Part shown: piece after piece, positions 8,519 to 16,811 of the stretch
How positions within the stretch are numbered: position 1 is the stretch's first letter
Layout of the letters: each line of letters begins with the position of its first letter
Assembly: GCF_003330725.1 (NCBI RefSeq)
Contig: NZ_CP030840.1
Location: 1,922,001 to 1,986,000, forward strand
Origin: Acidisarcina polymorpha
GTDB lineage: Bacteria; Acidobacteriota; Terriglobia; Terriglobales; Acidobacteriaceae
Length of the DNA: 64,000 bases
Direction of reading: 5' to 3'
Position numbers and translations under genes: made by a program
Notes under the pieces: generated by a model
The model's input: the letters and a program-made list of their open reading frames with translations, nothing else
The model's database searches: none
What the model was told of the DNA's origin: nothing

Positions 8519-9208
8519 CTATTTGTCCGATTCATCCTTGGCCACAAAATCCTTGAGCCGCTCGCGCAGCGTCTGATAAGCGCGAAACAGCAAAGACTTG
8601 GTTGCAGATTCGCTCAGCTTCAGAACCTCGCCGATCTGCTTGTAGTCCATTCCTTGATACTTGTGCATTAGCACCGCAGCCCGCTGCCGCTCGGGCAACG
8701 CCAGCACATGCTGGCGGATCGCATTCATCCGCTCGTCCTTGACCATCTCCAACTCGATCGTCGGCCGGCTGTCGGCGACATCGGGTGTCGTTCCCGTTTC
8801 CGGATCGGGCTGGTCGAGGTAAATATTCTGAGCCGCCCGTTCGTATCTGGTGTCGCGGGCGTAGTTCACTCCCAGATTGGTCGCGATGCGGTAGAGCCAG
8901 GTGGTAAACTTCGCCTCCGCCCGGTAGCTCTCCCTTGAGCGGTACACTCGCAGGAAAACCTCTTGCGCCAACTCCTCGGCGACCGCCTGATTGCGGACCA
9001 TGCGAAACATGAAGCTCACGATCGGCCGGCGATACTTCTCCAGGAGGTAAGTGAAGCCTGCATCTTCTCCGGCACTGACGCGGAGCATGATCTCAGCATC
9101 GCTAAGCGTGCTCCAGTCAACCATGGCGGTCGGATGCGCGTGACTGCCCATCAGCCTCTCAGATGGCGCAGTGTGAAATGACGGCGGATTGAGAACGATG
9201 GTTGCCAT
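8519..9208 (-). CDS. ECF-type RNA polymerase sigma factor (RpoE-like)
   Basis: 229-residue sigma-70 factor of the extracytoplasmic-function group. Region 2 spans about residues 45-110 (FTYLLEKYRRPIVSFMFRMVRN, then ELAQEVFLRVYRSR and FTTWLYRIATNLGVNYAR). Region 4 spans about 160-215 (LPERQRAAVLMHKYQGMDYKQIGEVLKLSESATKSLLFRA). There is no region 1.1 or 3. It is cotranscribed with the anti-sigma gene directly downstream, giving the usual membrane-signal-responsive pair. The first ~25 residues are variable, so the true start could be internal (for example Met 20 or 29). Confidence 0.93.
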   Translation of the reverse strand: MATIVLNPPSFHTAPSERLMGSHAHPTAMVDWSTLSDAEIMLRVSAGEDAGFTYLLEKYRRPIVSFMFRMVRNQAVAEELAQEVFLRVYRSRESYRAEAKFTTWLYRIATNLGVNYARDTRYERAAQNIYLDQPDPETGTTPDVADSRPTIELEMVKDERMNAIRQHVLALPERQRAAVLMHKYQGMDYKQIGEVLKLSESATKSLLFRAYQTLRERLKDFVAKDESDK

Positions 9209-9502
9209 GCTTGTACCAACCCCGGTGTAGGCCTAAGGTTGCGGGAAATCCCGGTATCCCCGCGGGGATTCAGGCGCTTCCCATAAGAGAACTTGGTTCT
9301 TGAGAATACGATGCGCAGACTTAACGATTTGGAGGGAAAGCAGAGCATGGCTTGGCTCTTCAGTGTACCTTCTGACCAGCAAAGCGGTCGATATCGGGCA
9401 CGTCTGCAGGATTCCATCGACGCCCCCGCTCCGTTGGCAAAGGACTTCTGCGGATGCTACTCTTAACCTAGCTCTTCCCATCGGCGACGAAGGGTTCTCA
9501 GA

Positions 9503-9577
9503 GGGCGCATAACTCAGCGGTAGAGTGCCACCTTCACACGGTGGAAGTCGTAGGTTCGAATCCTGCTGCGCCCACCA
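9503..9577 (+). tRNA. tRNA-Val (anticodon CAC)
   Basis: Cloverleaf read by eye. Acceptor GGGCGCA (9503-9509) pairs with TGCGCCC (9567-9573), then discriminator A and an encoded CCA (9575-9577). The anticodon stem CCACC/GGTGG encloses loop TTCACAC, giving anticodon CAC (Val, GTG codons). The T-arm contains GGTTCGAATCC. It is intact, and a recombinase remnant lies 40 bases downstream pointing towards it, so its 3' half is a likely island attachment site. Confidence 0.95.
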
Positions 9578-9618
9578 TATCCCATCAACGACTTAGCGAG
9601 TGTGATCTGGGAACAGGA

Positions 9619-9948
9619 TCACATTTCTGGGAACAATTTGGGAACATAGGGTCTTACCTGGGTTCCGTCCTTGTCGCGGCTGAGTAAATGGTCGACAGCC
9701 TTCTGCTGGGCGACCCGCTTCTTGTCCATTGCTGCATGGGTGTAGATTTCCATAGTGGTGCTCACCTTAGCGTGTCTCATTAGCTCCTCCCACTTTTCGG
9801 GCCATAGGCTGGAGGATTTTCTGGCAGATACTGTCAGGCCAGACGGGAATCTCGCCGAATTTTTGATAACTGGCGAATCGCCAATGCGTATTCCTTGGCT
9901 GGCTATGCTGGAAACGTGCCTCGGCCTGGAGTTGTCAATCGACAACAC
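9619..9948 (-). pseudogene. Tyrosine recombinase (integrase), C-terminal remnant
   Basis: Only the last ~55 codons are recognisable: ELMRHAKVSTTMEIYTHA carries the conserved RHA box and the catalytic Tyr of phage-type integrases, and a family-like tail ends at FPEM. The ~50 residues before it do not look like an integrase, so the catalytic core with the other Arg/His residues is gone. It sits just after tRNA-Val and faces it, the standard position of an island integrase. Around its 3' end are three TGGGAACA copies (9608-9615, 9628-9635, 9639-9646) and the inverted repeat TGTGATC/GATCACA (9601-9607/9617-9623). Confidence 0.85.
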
Positions 9949-10044
9949 TTGGCCCTGCCGCTAGTATCCGGGGTCGATAATGCACTTCGGTTGTCAGCTG
10001 AGTTTTTCGGAGCTCTGTCCGCAAAAAGTCATCTCCATGGGCTA

Positions 10045-10251
10045 TCACGCAGCCCACTTTTCGAATCGGTGCATGATCTCCATGAGCTTGCATCCCAAAA
10101 GGATGAGAGAACCCCACAACAGGAACGGGACGCCATAGAGTAGGAGATCCTTGCGCGATCGGGCTAACTCAAAGACCCGCACCTTCACGATCGCGTATAC
10201 GTTCGCTGAAAGATAAGTAACGACCAAACAGGTTACTACGAAGTAATACAT
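10045..10251 (-). CDS. Small two-span membrane protein, hypothetical
   Basis: 68-residue open frame with two hydrophobic segments (MYYFVVTCLVVTYLSANVYA and LLLYGVPFLLWGSLILLGCKL) joined by a basic loop (RVFELARSRKD). AAGGAG occurs 10 bases before the ATG at 10251. This good start signal and the clean membrane topology argue for a real gene, but I recognise no family. It stands alone between the integrase remnant and the SDR gene; the ~200 bases upstream of it (10252-10453) show nothing else. Confidence 0.45.
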   Translation of the reverse strand: MYYFVVTCLVVTYLSANVYAIVKVRVFELARSRKDLLLYGVPFLLWGSLILLGCKLMEIMHRFEKWAA

Positions 10252-10453
10252 CTTGTGGCTTCTCCTTGTACCGTGGAACGCCGCTCCGGTTATGAAGGTC
10301 GCGCCAAATACGATGTTTCCTCTTGGACGGAGCGCGCAGTGGCGACGACCGAGCCGCCTCCACTGCGCTCGCTATTGCATCCAGCGCGCCATGATAATGG
10401 GAGTCATTGAAGGCCGTTCTCGATGAACAGCACCCTGCTGGATGGTCGATGCC

Positions 10454-11197
10454 CTAGAGTTGAGACCATCCTCCGTCGACCGGAAGTTCGGCGCCGGTAG
10501 TGAAGGTCGCATCAAACGCCAGGAAGAGGACCGCCTTCGCGATTTCCTCCGACGTCCCCCAGCGCTTCATTGGGACCATACCAATCATCTTCTCCCTAAT
10601 CTGAGCGGCTGCCTCACCGGGAAACGCCTTTTCGACGATCGGCGTGTCGATGGGACCGGGCGCGACCGCGTTGACGCGAATCTCGAGAGGAATCAACTCA
10701 GCAGCCAGCGTCCGAGCGAATGATCGCAGCGCGGCCTTGGCGGCGCCGTATGTGGCGTTGCCTGCCATTCCCTTGACGTTGGCGATCGAGGTCGTGAGGA
10801 CGACAGAGCCTCCCCGGTTAATGAGCGGCGCGAGATTCTGCACTGCGAAAAGCGGTCCCTTGGCGTTCAGGTTGAACATCTCGTCGTAGATGGCCTCGGT
10901 GATACTCTCGAGAGGCGATCGGATGCTGAACCCGGCGTTGACGAACAGCAAGTCGATGGTGTCGAACTCAGCCTTCACCCGAGGGGTCAGTGCGTCGAGG
11001 TCCGTCAACGACCGTGCGTCGCTCGAAACTACGATGGCCTCATTCCCAAGCTCTCTCTGCGCCGATTCCAGGCCTTCCTTCGAGTGGCCCGTCACCACGA
11101 CACGCGCGCCTCCATCAAGTAGCATCTTCGCCGTAGCGAGCCCCATGCCGCTCGTGCCGCCGATGATTACCACTTTTTTACCTTCGTATCGTTTCAT
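10454..11197 (-). CDS. SDR family NAD(P)-dependent oxidoreductase
   Basis: Classical short-chain dehydrogenase/reductase of about 247 residues. The cofactor motif is IIGGTSGMGLATAK (TGxxxGxG type with Gly for Thr), the structural motif is FVNAGF, and the catalytic Tyr/Lys pair is in ATYGAAKAAL. The C-terminal ELPVDGGWSQL block is typical of FabG-like enzymes. ATG 11197 has AAGGAGAA upstream; a longer frame starting at 11248 lacks support. The substrate cannot be told. It lies 135 bases downstream of another SDR on the same strand, and both are divergent from the TetR gene at 12405, which probably represses them. Confidence 0.88.
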   Translation of the reverse strand: MKRYEGKKVVIIGGTSGMGLATAKMLLDGGARVVVTGHSKEGLESAQRELGNEAIVVSSDARSLTDLDALTPRVKAEFDTIDLLFVNAGFSIRSPLESITEAIYDEMFNLNAKGPLFAVQNLAPLINRGGSVVLTTSIANVKGMAGNATYGAAKAALRSFARTLAAELIPLEIRVNAVAPGPIDTPIVEKAFPGEAAAQIREKMIGMVPMKRWGTSEEIAKAVLFLAFDATFTTGAELPVDGGWSQL

Positions 11198-11331
11198 CTG
11201 AATTCTCCTTGCGAATAGTTGTTGTTCGTTTTGTCGCCGTGATTCCAAATTAAGGAAGTGGCGATGTTGTTTTGCGTCCAGCGACGCGCCGATCAGCGCT
11301 CCTTCTAGACCCGGCGTTCAAGGATGCTGGG

Positions 11332-12279
11332 TTAAGACAAGTCCACGCCGGAGACCTTGACGACAGCCTTCCACGCGGCTTCCTGGCTGGCGCGATCGTG
11401 GAGGTGTGGGTGGCGCTGCGCCTCAATAGGGCCTGAGAACTTCCCTTGAGCCGAGGCGAAGAATTGCCCTGAGACGTCGGTTCCAAACTCCGACGCCTGG
11501 AGGTACCGACGGGCCGCGGTCTCCGGCGTCTGATTCATGCCGGGAATGAGGTTCACGATTGGGATAAACAGATACTTCAACAACGGGCCTGCGTTTCGCG
11601 CCACCTTCGTGTCGGTCGCCCCGCCCGGCGATACGGCGTACACGGCCATGCCGGAGGGCAGCCGGCGGGCCAGCGCCGCGGACCACCAAGCGATGATGAG
11701 CTTCGCGTCAGCATACGCATTGTTGGGCACGTACTTCACGTTCGGCCCGTTGCGGAGCAGGGCTTCCACAGCCGCAATTCGGTCACCCTGGTAGTATTTG
11801 GCCGCGAAGGCTGGCACGTCGGTGTACTTGAACATGGGTACGCCCCCGCGGGCAGGCTCCGCACCGGCGATAACAATCCGCGCGTTGGGGCTCAGCAGGT
11901 TGGCGCGGAGCAATCCGACAGTCAGTTGATGATGGCCAATCAGCGGGGCCTGAGAAGCCTCAAAGCCCGCCGCAGTGATCACGCGCTTCTTGGTTGGGAC
12001 CAATCCGGCATTGAGCAGTAGGAAATCGATCGTCCGCTCTCGCTTGACCAGCGAGGCGAGGGCGGCCTGAACGTTGGCCGGCGTGTTCAGTTCCAGCTCA
12101 AGCGGCGTGAATATCACTGTTTTGTTCTCAGCCGCGAGTTGAGAGGCCGCTTGCTGGGCCCCCTCCAGGCTGCGCCCGGTGACGATGATCTCGTACCAGC
12201 CTTCTTTGGCCAGCAGGCCGGCTGCTGCATAACCCAGCCCGGAGGTGGCGCCAGTGACGAGAGCGAGCGACTTTTTCAT
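11332..12279 (-). CDS. SDR family oxidoreductase (long form)
   Basis: 315 residues. The cofactor motif TGATSGLGYAAAGLLA at residues 9-24 and the LLLNAGLVP motif are clear. The active-site Tyr/Lys is in NAYADAKLIIAWW, followed by YAVSPGGATDT. The extra C-terminal ~60 residues and the AKYYQGDRI insertion resemble protochlorophyllide-reductase/retinol-dehydrogenase-like SDRs, but the substrate is unknown. CAAGGAG precedes the ATG. The gene starts 125 bases from the divergent TetR gene, with a palindrome between them (12351-12362), consistent with direct repression. Confidence 0.85.
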   Translation of the reverse strand: MKKSLALVTGATSGLGYAAAGLLAKEGWYEIIVTGRSLEGAQQAASQLAAENKTVIFTPLELELNTPANVQAALASLVKRERTIDFLLLNAGLVPTKKRVITAAGFEASQAPLIGHHQLTVGLLRANLLSPNARIVIAGAEPARGGVPMFKYTDVPAFAAKYYQGDRIAAVEALLRNGPNVKYVPNNAYADAKLIIAWWSAALARRLPSGMAVYAVSPGGATDTKVARNAGPLLKYLFIPIVNLIPGMNQTPETAARRYLQASEFGTDVSGQFFASAQGKFSGPIEAQRHPHLHDRASQEAAWKAVVKVSGVDLS

Positions 12280-12350
12280 GACTTGCTCCTTGGTGAAAGG
12301 GGAAGGTAGCCCCGGAAGGGCACGAGGCCAAGGCCAGCTTGCTAATTACT

Positions 12351-12362
12351 AACTACTTAGTT
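12351..12362. promoter_or_regulatory. Candidate TetR operator between SDR and TetR genes
   Basis: AACTACTTAGTT: 5-bp perfect inverted repeat (AACTA/TAGTT, 2-base centre) in the 125-base divergent intergenic region, about 40 bases before the TetR ATG. Its ACTA/TAGT logic is similar to the operators seen at 60888-60965 before another TetR gene of the same subgroup. Confidence 0.45.
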
Positions 12363-12404
12363 CTATATTGGTAGAATGGAGGGTGTCAAGGAGTTTAGAA
12401 CTAT

Positions 12405-13019
12405 ATGATTCAAAACACTGCCAGGCCGCGAGGAAGACCGCGCAGCTTCGATGAGACGGGAGCGATCGATAAGGCGATTCAGGTGTTCTGGTCGAAGGGC
12501 TATGACGGAGTGACGATTGACGATCTCGTCGTCGGGATGGGCGTGGGACGGCCAAGTCTGTATGCCGTCTTCGGGGATAAGCGGGCGATATTCTTACGCG
12601 TCCTTAGAGCATACGCAGAAAGGAAGGGCGCATCAGCCGCGAAGGCACTCTTCGCGCCGCCGGATCTTCGCGACTCAATTGCGGGCTTCCTGAGATACAA
12701 CGTCGAAAGTGCGACCGAGAAAGGATCCGCCCGGGGCTGCCTTCTATTGTGCGTCGCGCCGCTTGTGAACGACGCTGAGGTTCAGCGTTTCCTGCAGAAC
12801 GCAGCCATGGGCGGCGCGGCGCTGCTGGAGCGCCGTTTCCGGGACGGGATCAGCGCAGGTGAAATTCCGTCTGACTTCCCCGTAGCCGCCCGTGCCATCC
12901 AGGTCGCGGATTTAGCCCGTGGGCTGACCATGCGGGCTCATATAGGAACGCCACGCAAGACGCTCCTCAAAGATGCTGAGGAAGCGACCGACGTGGTGCT
13001 CCTGCCGCGCCGCGTCTGA
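12405..13019 (+). CDS. TetR/AcrR family transcriptional regulator
   Basis: 204 residues. The N-terminal helix-turn-helix is RPRSFDETGAIDKAIQVFWSKGYDGVTIDDL...GRPSLYAVFGDKRAIFLRVL (residues ~9-65), of the RGRPR-F-D subgroup that commonly neighbours SDR or aldo-keto reductase genes. The ligand-binding C-terminal part includes GCLLLCVAP, typical of this subgroup (TetR_C-like). Divergent from two SDR genes; a palindrome in the shared promoter region suggests autoregulation. The inducer is unknown. The last residues (VVLLPRRV) look abrupt, so the extreme C-terminus may have been altered by the rearrangement that brought in the IS3 remnant 140 bases downstream. Confidence 0.88.
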   Translation: MIQNTARPRGRPRSFDETGAIDKAIQVFWSKGYDGVTIDDLVVGMGVGRPSLYAVFGDKRAIFLRVLRAYAERKGASAAKALFAPPDLRDSIAGFLRYNVESATEKGSARGCLLLCVAPLVNDAEVQRFLQNAAMGGAALLERRFRDGISAGEIPSDFPVAARAIQVADLARGLTMRAHIGTPRKTLLKDAEEATDVVLLPRRV

Positions 13020-13149
13020 CGAGTTAACGGAGTCAACTCCCTCCTACCGTGGCGGTCGGAGCTCATCCGGAGCAAAGCGCAAAGACCTATACAGTGCGAT
13101 CGCTGCAGGTTTCGCGGCCTGACCTCCTGCGGTAGGAGCACCATCACGA

Positions 13150-13375
13150 TCCCCAGAACGCGCCGTGGGTGCGATTGTGCGAACTCGCCGCCAGTCGCGT
13201 GCGCTACGGTTATCGCCGGCTCACCGTGCTGTTGAAGCGCGAGGGTTGGGAAGTGAACGCCAAATGCATCTACCGGATCTACATCGAAGAGGGTCTTATC
13301 GTGCGCACCCTGAAGCGCAAGCAATGGGCGCAGCGACAGCGTGTGCCGCTAGGGCAGGACGAATCGAAACCACGC
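13150..13375 (+). mobile_element. IS3-family transposase OrfB remnant
   Basis: The + frame encodes NAPWVRLCELAASRVRYGYRRLTVLLKREGWEVN, then YRIYIEEGLIVRTLKRKQ. This is the HTH_21 region that precedes the DDE domain in IS3-family OrfB (IS2/IS3/ISL3-like group). The catalytic DDE domain is absent: after about 13375 the frame becomes unrelated. No terminal inverted repeats could be identified. It marks a past insertion or deletion at the left border of the pab-like locus. Confidence 0.75.
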
Positions 13376-13563
13376 AGGCCGAACTTTCCTACCTCCTGCG
13401 GCTTAGTTCCCGGGCGGGTCAATCGGAAGCCCATTCTTGAATACACGGCGGAAGACTACGGGCACTCATCTCCACCAACCTCGAAAGGGATCGAGATGCT
13501 TCCGGCACAATAGCGATTAGTAAAACGAATTCTTTCTCCGCATAGCTTTCGAGCGACAACACT

Positions 13564-15049
13564 TCATATTGCCACGTCCTCCGCCAAGACAGGCGACGGT
13601 CTCGGCACGTCAACATTTATCAATTGTGCGACCGCGCTGAACGGGGCTATCGCCTTGAGGAGCATCTCGTCGTACTCTTGTTGAGGATCTGAAAGGTAAG
13701 TTATAGCTCCGCCCACTCCGATCTCCGCATGGTCCTTGTCGATGACAATTGTACGGATAACTATGTTTAAGTCCGCGGTGCCGTTGATTGAGAGGTAACC
13801 AATCGCGCCAGAATAGACGCCCCGTGGTTCACCCTCAATGTCGTTGATGATCTCCAAAGTTCTTCTTTTGGGTGCGCCCGTCATCGACCCGCCCGGAAAG
13901 CAACGTGCTATACATTGCGATACACTCCCTTGCAGATCTCCGCGGATGGTGGAGACTAACTGGTGCACCGTAGCGTACGATTCAACCTTCATAATGTCAG
14001 GCACGGTAACAGTCCCCGGAACACAAGATCGACTCAAGTCACTGCGAAGGAGATCTACGATCATGAGATTTTCGCTGAAGAAGCGCTTATCACTTCTCAA
14101 GCGGTCCTTATTTTCGGCATCCCGCTCCGGATCGGGATCGCGTGGCATCGTGCCTTTGATCGGCCGCGCCTCAACCTGGCCTCGCCGATCTATTTTTAGG
14201 AAGCGCTCCGGCGAACTGCATAAGATGCTGCATTGTTCATCTTTGAGATAGCAGGCATATGGCGCAGGATTGATCTCACGCAGTGTCAGGTATGTCTCGA
14301 AGAGCTGGGCATTGTCTGTTGCCTGCGTCGGCACCCGCACGCGATTTGTAAGACAGATTTCGTACGAGTCTCCAGCCTCGATCTTTTCCTTGCATAATGC
14401 TATATTCTGCAGATAACACTCTCTATCACATAGCAAATAGGGCTCGATCGACTGTGGTTGGCACAGTTCGACACGACGGGGGATGCGCGTCGTCGTAGAG
14501 AGAGCTTCCAGCTGTTGACCAACACTGTGCAACCACGCAGTTGCGCTTGTTGCATCTCCGACATGCAAGGCACACACAATAAACAACACCATTCGCATGA
14601 TCTATGGCAAGAAACCGATCTGAGAACATCAGCCGGGCGTCTGGAAGGCCCGCAGGTTTACCATAAACATGCTCGGTCACGGCCATTAGCTCGTAACCCA
14701 GATACCCGACGTAGCCGCCACAAAACTCGAACGGCAACGCGGGGGGAGCCAACAACGTAGACTCGCTTAATCTGGTTTCAAGGAACGTGAAAATGTCCTC
14801 GTCATGAATACTTGATTCCCCGGATGGATATCGTACCGTAGTTGCTTCGCTTACGCGATAACTCAACATGTGTGTCAGTGGCCCGCTATCATCTCCCATA
14901 AAGGAGAAGCGAGCGTATGTCTCATCAGCACGACTAGAATCCAACCAATAACTATGCTGGGACTCAAGAAAGAAGTGGCGAAAAATATTTGCCACCGTAG
15001 CATCGGTCCTGACTCTACTAACAACACAGTCATACTTCACTTTTCGCAA
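13564..15049 (-). pseudogene. pabB: Aminodeoxychorismate synthase component I (PabB-like), frameshifted
   Basis: Chorismate-utilising enzyme that, with PabA-derived ammonia, would make 4-amino-4-deoxychorismate. The N-terminal half (15049 to about 14577) has FEFCGGYVGYLGYEL. The C-terminal half (about 14577 to 13564) has EARPIKGTMPRD, MIVDLLRSDLSR, KVESYATVHQLVST and FPGGSMTGAPKRRT. The Lys in PIKGT is the PabB hallmark, where anthranilate synthases have PIAGT. The halves are in different frames; the switch lies near CVCL/HVGDA and is explained by one extra C in a CC pair at about 14577. It overlaps pabA by 20 bases. Either a young pseudogene, a sequencing error, or a frameshift suppressed in vivo. 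Confidence 0.85.
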
Positions 15050-15620
15050 TCCTTAAAAAGTTATTCATTAGTGTCTCTCCATGCTCGGAGCAGATGGATT
15101 CGGGATGAAACTGAACTCCAAACATCCTTCGCGTAGTGTGCTGAATTCCCATGACTAGGCCATCCTCAGTCCACGCGGTAACCTTTAGGCTTTCCGGAAG
15201 ACTGTCCGTCACAATCAGAGAGTGATATCTCACCATCTTGACTCCCTGGGGAATCCCTTCAAACAGACATGTGCCGTGGTGATAAATAGACTCTGTGAGT
15301 CCGTGGACCGGAACCCTGGCTCGCGCCACATTACCGCCGAAGACCTCCGCTATTCCCTGATGCCCCAGACAAATGCCAAGAATAGGCCTATCCAGCCGGG
15401 CCAGAATATCCGAAGACACTCCAAAATCCTCACGTCGGCGAGGATGGCCCGGACCAGCAGAAAGAATCACGCAGTCTACTGGACTCTCCGTAATTTCTGC
15501 GAAGCTTAACTCGTCGTTCTTGACGACGCGGGCCCTCGAACCGGAAACACGGTAGATCAAGTCGTATAAGTTATAGGTAAATGAATCATAGTTGTCGACG
15601 AGCAGAATATTCATAGGCAC
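15030..15620 (-). CDS. pabA: Glutamine amidotransferase PabA/TrpG-like
   Basis: 196-residue class I glutamine amidotransferase that supplies ammonia to the synthase subunit. NILLVDNYDSFTYNLYDLI opens the protein. The nucleophile is in GICLGHQG, the oxyanion region in SAGPGHP, and the His/Glu pair in VQFHPESI. Full length and intact. It overlaps the pabB-like gene by 20 bases, so the two are translationally coupled, and the PIKGT motif in that partner favours a PabA role over TrpG. Base composition is visibly more A/T-rich at third positions than in the core genes at 1-9 kb, consistent with transfer. Confidence 0.88.
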   Translation of the reverse strand: MPMNILLVDNYDSFTYNLYDLIYRVSGSRARVVKNDELSFAEITESPVDCVILSAGPGHPRRREDFGVSSDILARLDRPILGICLGHQGIAEVFGGNVARARVPVHGLTESIYHHGTCLFEGIPQGVKMVRYHSLIVTDSLPESLKVTAWTEDGLVMGIQHTTRRMFGVQFHPESICSEHGETLMNNFLRIAKSEV

Positions 15621-15780
15621 CCTCTAGTCTGGTCGAAAGCAGCACTCATTGAAGATTGAGATTACCCTCTTCTTAGCTGAGTGAATGAAACAATAATCTC
15701 CATCAATGAAGTAAAGACGAATTCCAGCCGATGTCTCTTGTCGCCACCCTTCAGCCTGACTCTTGGTCGCGAACGATTCA

Positions 15781-16170
15781 TCAGGTACCACTCAAAACGT
15801 CGATTGGTACCGGAACAGACTGGCGCCGTGCGTCAATTGTGTGATTTGCGAGCAGTCCACTATCTGCACGAACCACTCGTATCAACAATTCCATCACCTC
15901 ATTATCCCGCAAACTTTCCTTAGGTGTGCCATTGTAATCATCCAGTGCCCTCAAGAGGGCGTTGTCGTCCAGCTCGTGAAGGCGGATATCCTCACTGCGC
16001 ATTCCGGGGCAGCACTGGCCGCGACCAACAATCGCTGCGGAAGACTGAGGCCGGATGCCATGCGTAGACGGGTCAACTCCCATGCAAGCATCCTCCCATG
16101 CTGTAGCCAAAGAAGGCCACCGGCAAATCATCTAGTCTTGCTATACATTCCCTTTGCTCTTCAACAGCCT
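15781..16170 (-). pseudogene. Type II thioesterase (GrsT-like) remnant
   Basis: Two adjoining minus-strand frames together resemble a type II (editing) thioesterase of NRPS/PKS clusters. RLDDLPVAFFGYSMGG (about 16140-16090) carries the GxSxG nucleophile elbow. After a frameshift comes LHELDDNALLRALDDYNGTPKESL...NEVMELLIRVVRADSGLL, the conserved middle of the family (compare L-x-G-TP-x-x-x-L). The catalytic His end is missing and the 'lid' is shortened. It lies directly upstream of pabA in the same orientation. Family call from motif memory; boundaries approximate. Confidence 0.65.
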
Positions 16171-16181
16171 CTTCTCGGCTT

Positions 16182-16381
16182 AGGCCCTTGTAATCATGGT
16201 CTCCGGCGAGCCATATCTCCCCGATCCGAGCGTCTCCCATAGCCTCACAAGTATCAGGATCGACAATCAACACCTTTTCGAGAAGGGGGTTTTTCAGTTG
16301 CAACAACTTGTCTACTAGAAGGTCCACCCTCGCGTCCGTCAGAATCGACAGGCGCAACGTGCTGCCCCCATCCCCTATCAA
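16182..16381 (-). pseudogene. Acyl-AMP ligase (FAAL/AMP-binding) fragment
   Basis: The minus frame ending the region before the thioesterase reads LEKVLIVDPDTCEAMGDARIGEIWLAGDH. The pattern VxIVDPxTxxxxxxGxxGEIWxxG is the A5-A7 neighbourhood of adenylating enzymes, closest to fatty-acyl-AMP ligases that load lipid or aryl starters on NRPS/PKS carriers. The rest of the ~550-residue enzyme is missing and the fragment runs into the thioesterase frame, as if a large internal deletion fused them. Short piece, so moderate confidence. Confidence 0.5.
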
Positions 16382-16559
16382 CGCACGACATCTTCAGCGA
16401 GCCCAGTGTGTACCGGATGCTCTGGAAGTGCAATTCCCCGAACGCCACCGCGCTCTTCTCCAAAGATTGGCTGATGCGGGGCTCCACATCAATCCCGGGC
16501 GTTCTTCCTAGGCGTTCCTTCATGAAGAGAGTCCTCGGATGGAGGAACCTGGTTTCCTT

Positions 16560-16772
16560 TTTGCGAGTAGAGACACGGTATGCTTTTGCTATCCCGCCGG
16601 ACGCAAGCAGTCCTGAGCGGTAGGCGCTGCTATACGGAATCGAGGACTTCACGCCACCTCGCGGGGGTGATCACGCCCTCCACTTCAAAGGCCGTGCCAG
16701 AATGACCTCCATTTGATGCTCCGCAAGCCAGAAAAGCTCTTGCAGCGCCCCTAGTCGCCTCAACATCATCAT
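16560..16772 (-). pseudogene. Condensation-domain-like acyltransferase, N-terminal remnant
   Basis: Starts at ATG 16772 (AGGAAA just upstream), 39 bases after the pabC-like stop. It reads RRLGALQELFWLAEHQ, shifts frame once, then reads TAFEVEGVITPARWREVLDSV, a stop codon where Gln is expected, and QRLPLRTACV. This matches the N-terminus of the acyltransferase at 21239 (RPLGAVEEFLWLFDH, then GEVTGATTIADWRRALDALQARHP), so it is a second, wrecked copy of the same family. Evidence is the parallel between the two loci, seen directly in translation. Confidence 0.6.
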
Positions 16773-16811
16773 TTTCCTGCCATTTACTTCGGTACCTTAA
16801 TAACGCGATAG

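Noticed and set aside
15763-16242. 159-codon plus-strand open frame in the pab locus
   Set aside because: No motif, and it overlaps the minus-strand thioesterase-like blocks that do match a family.
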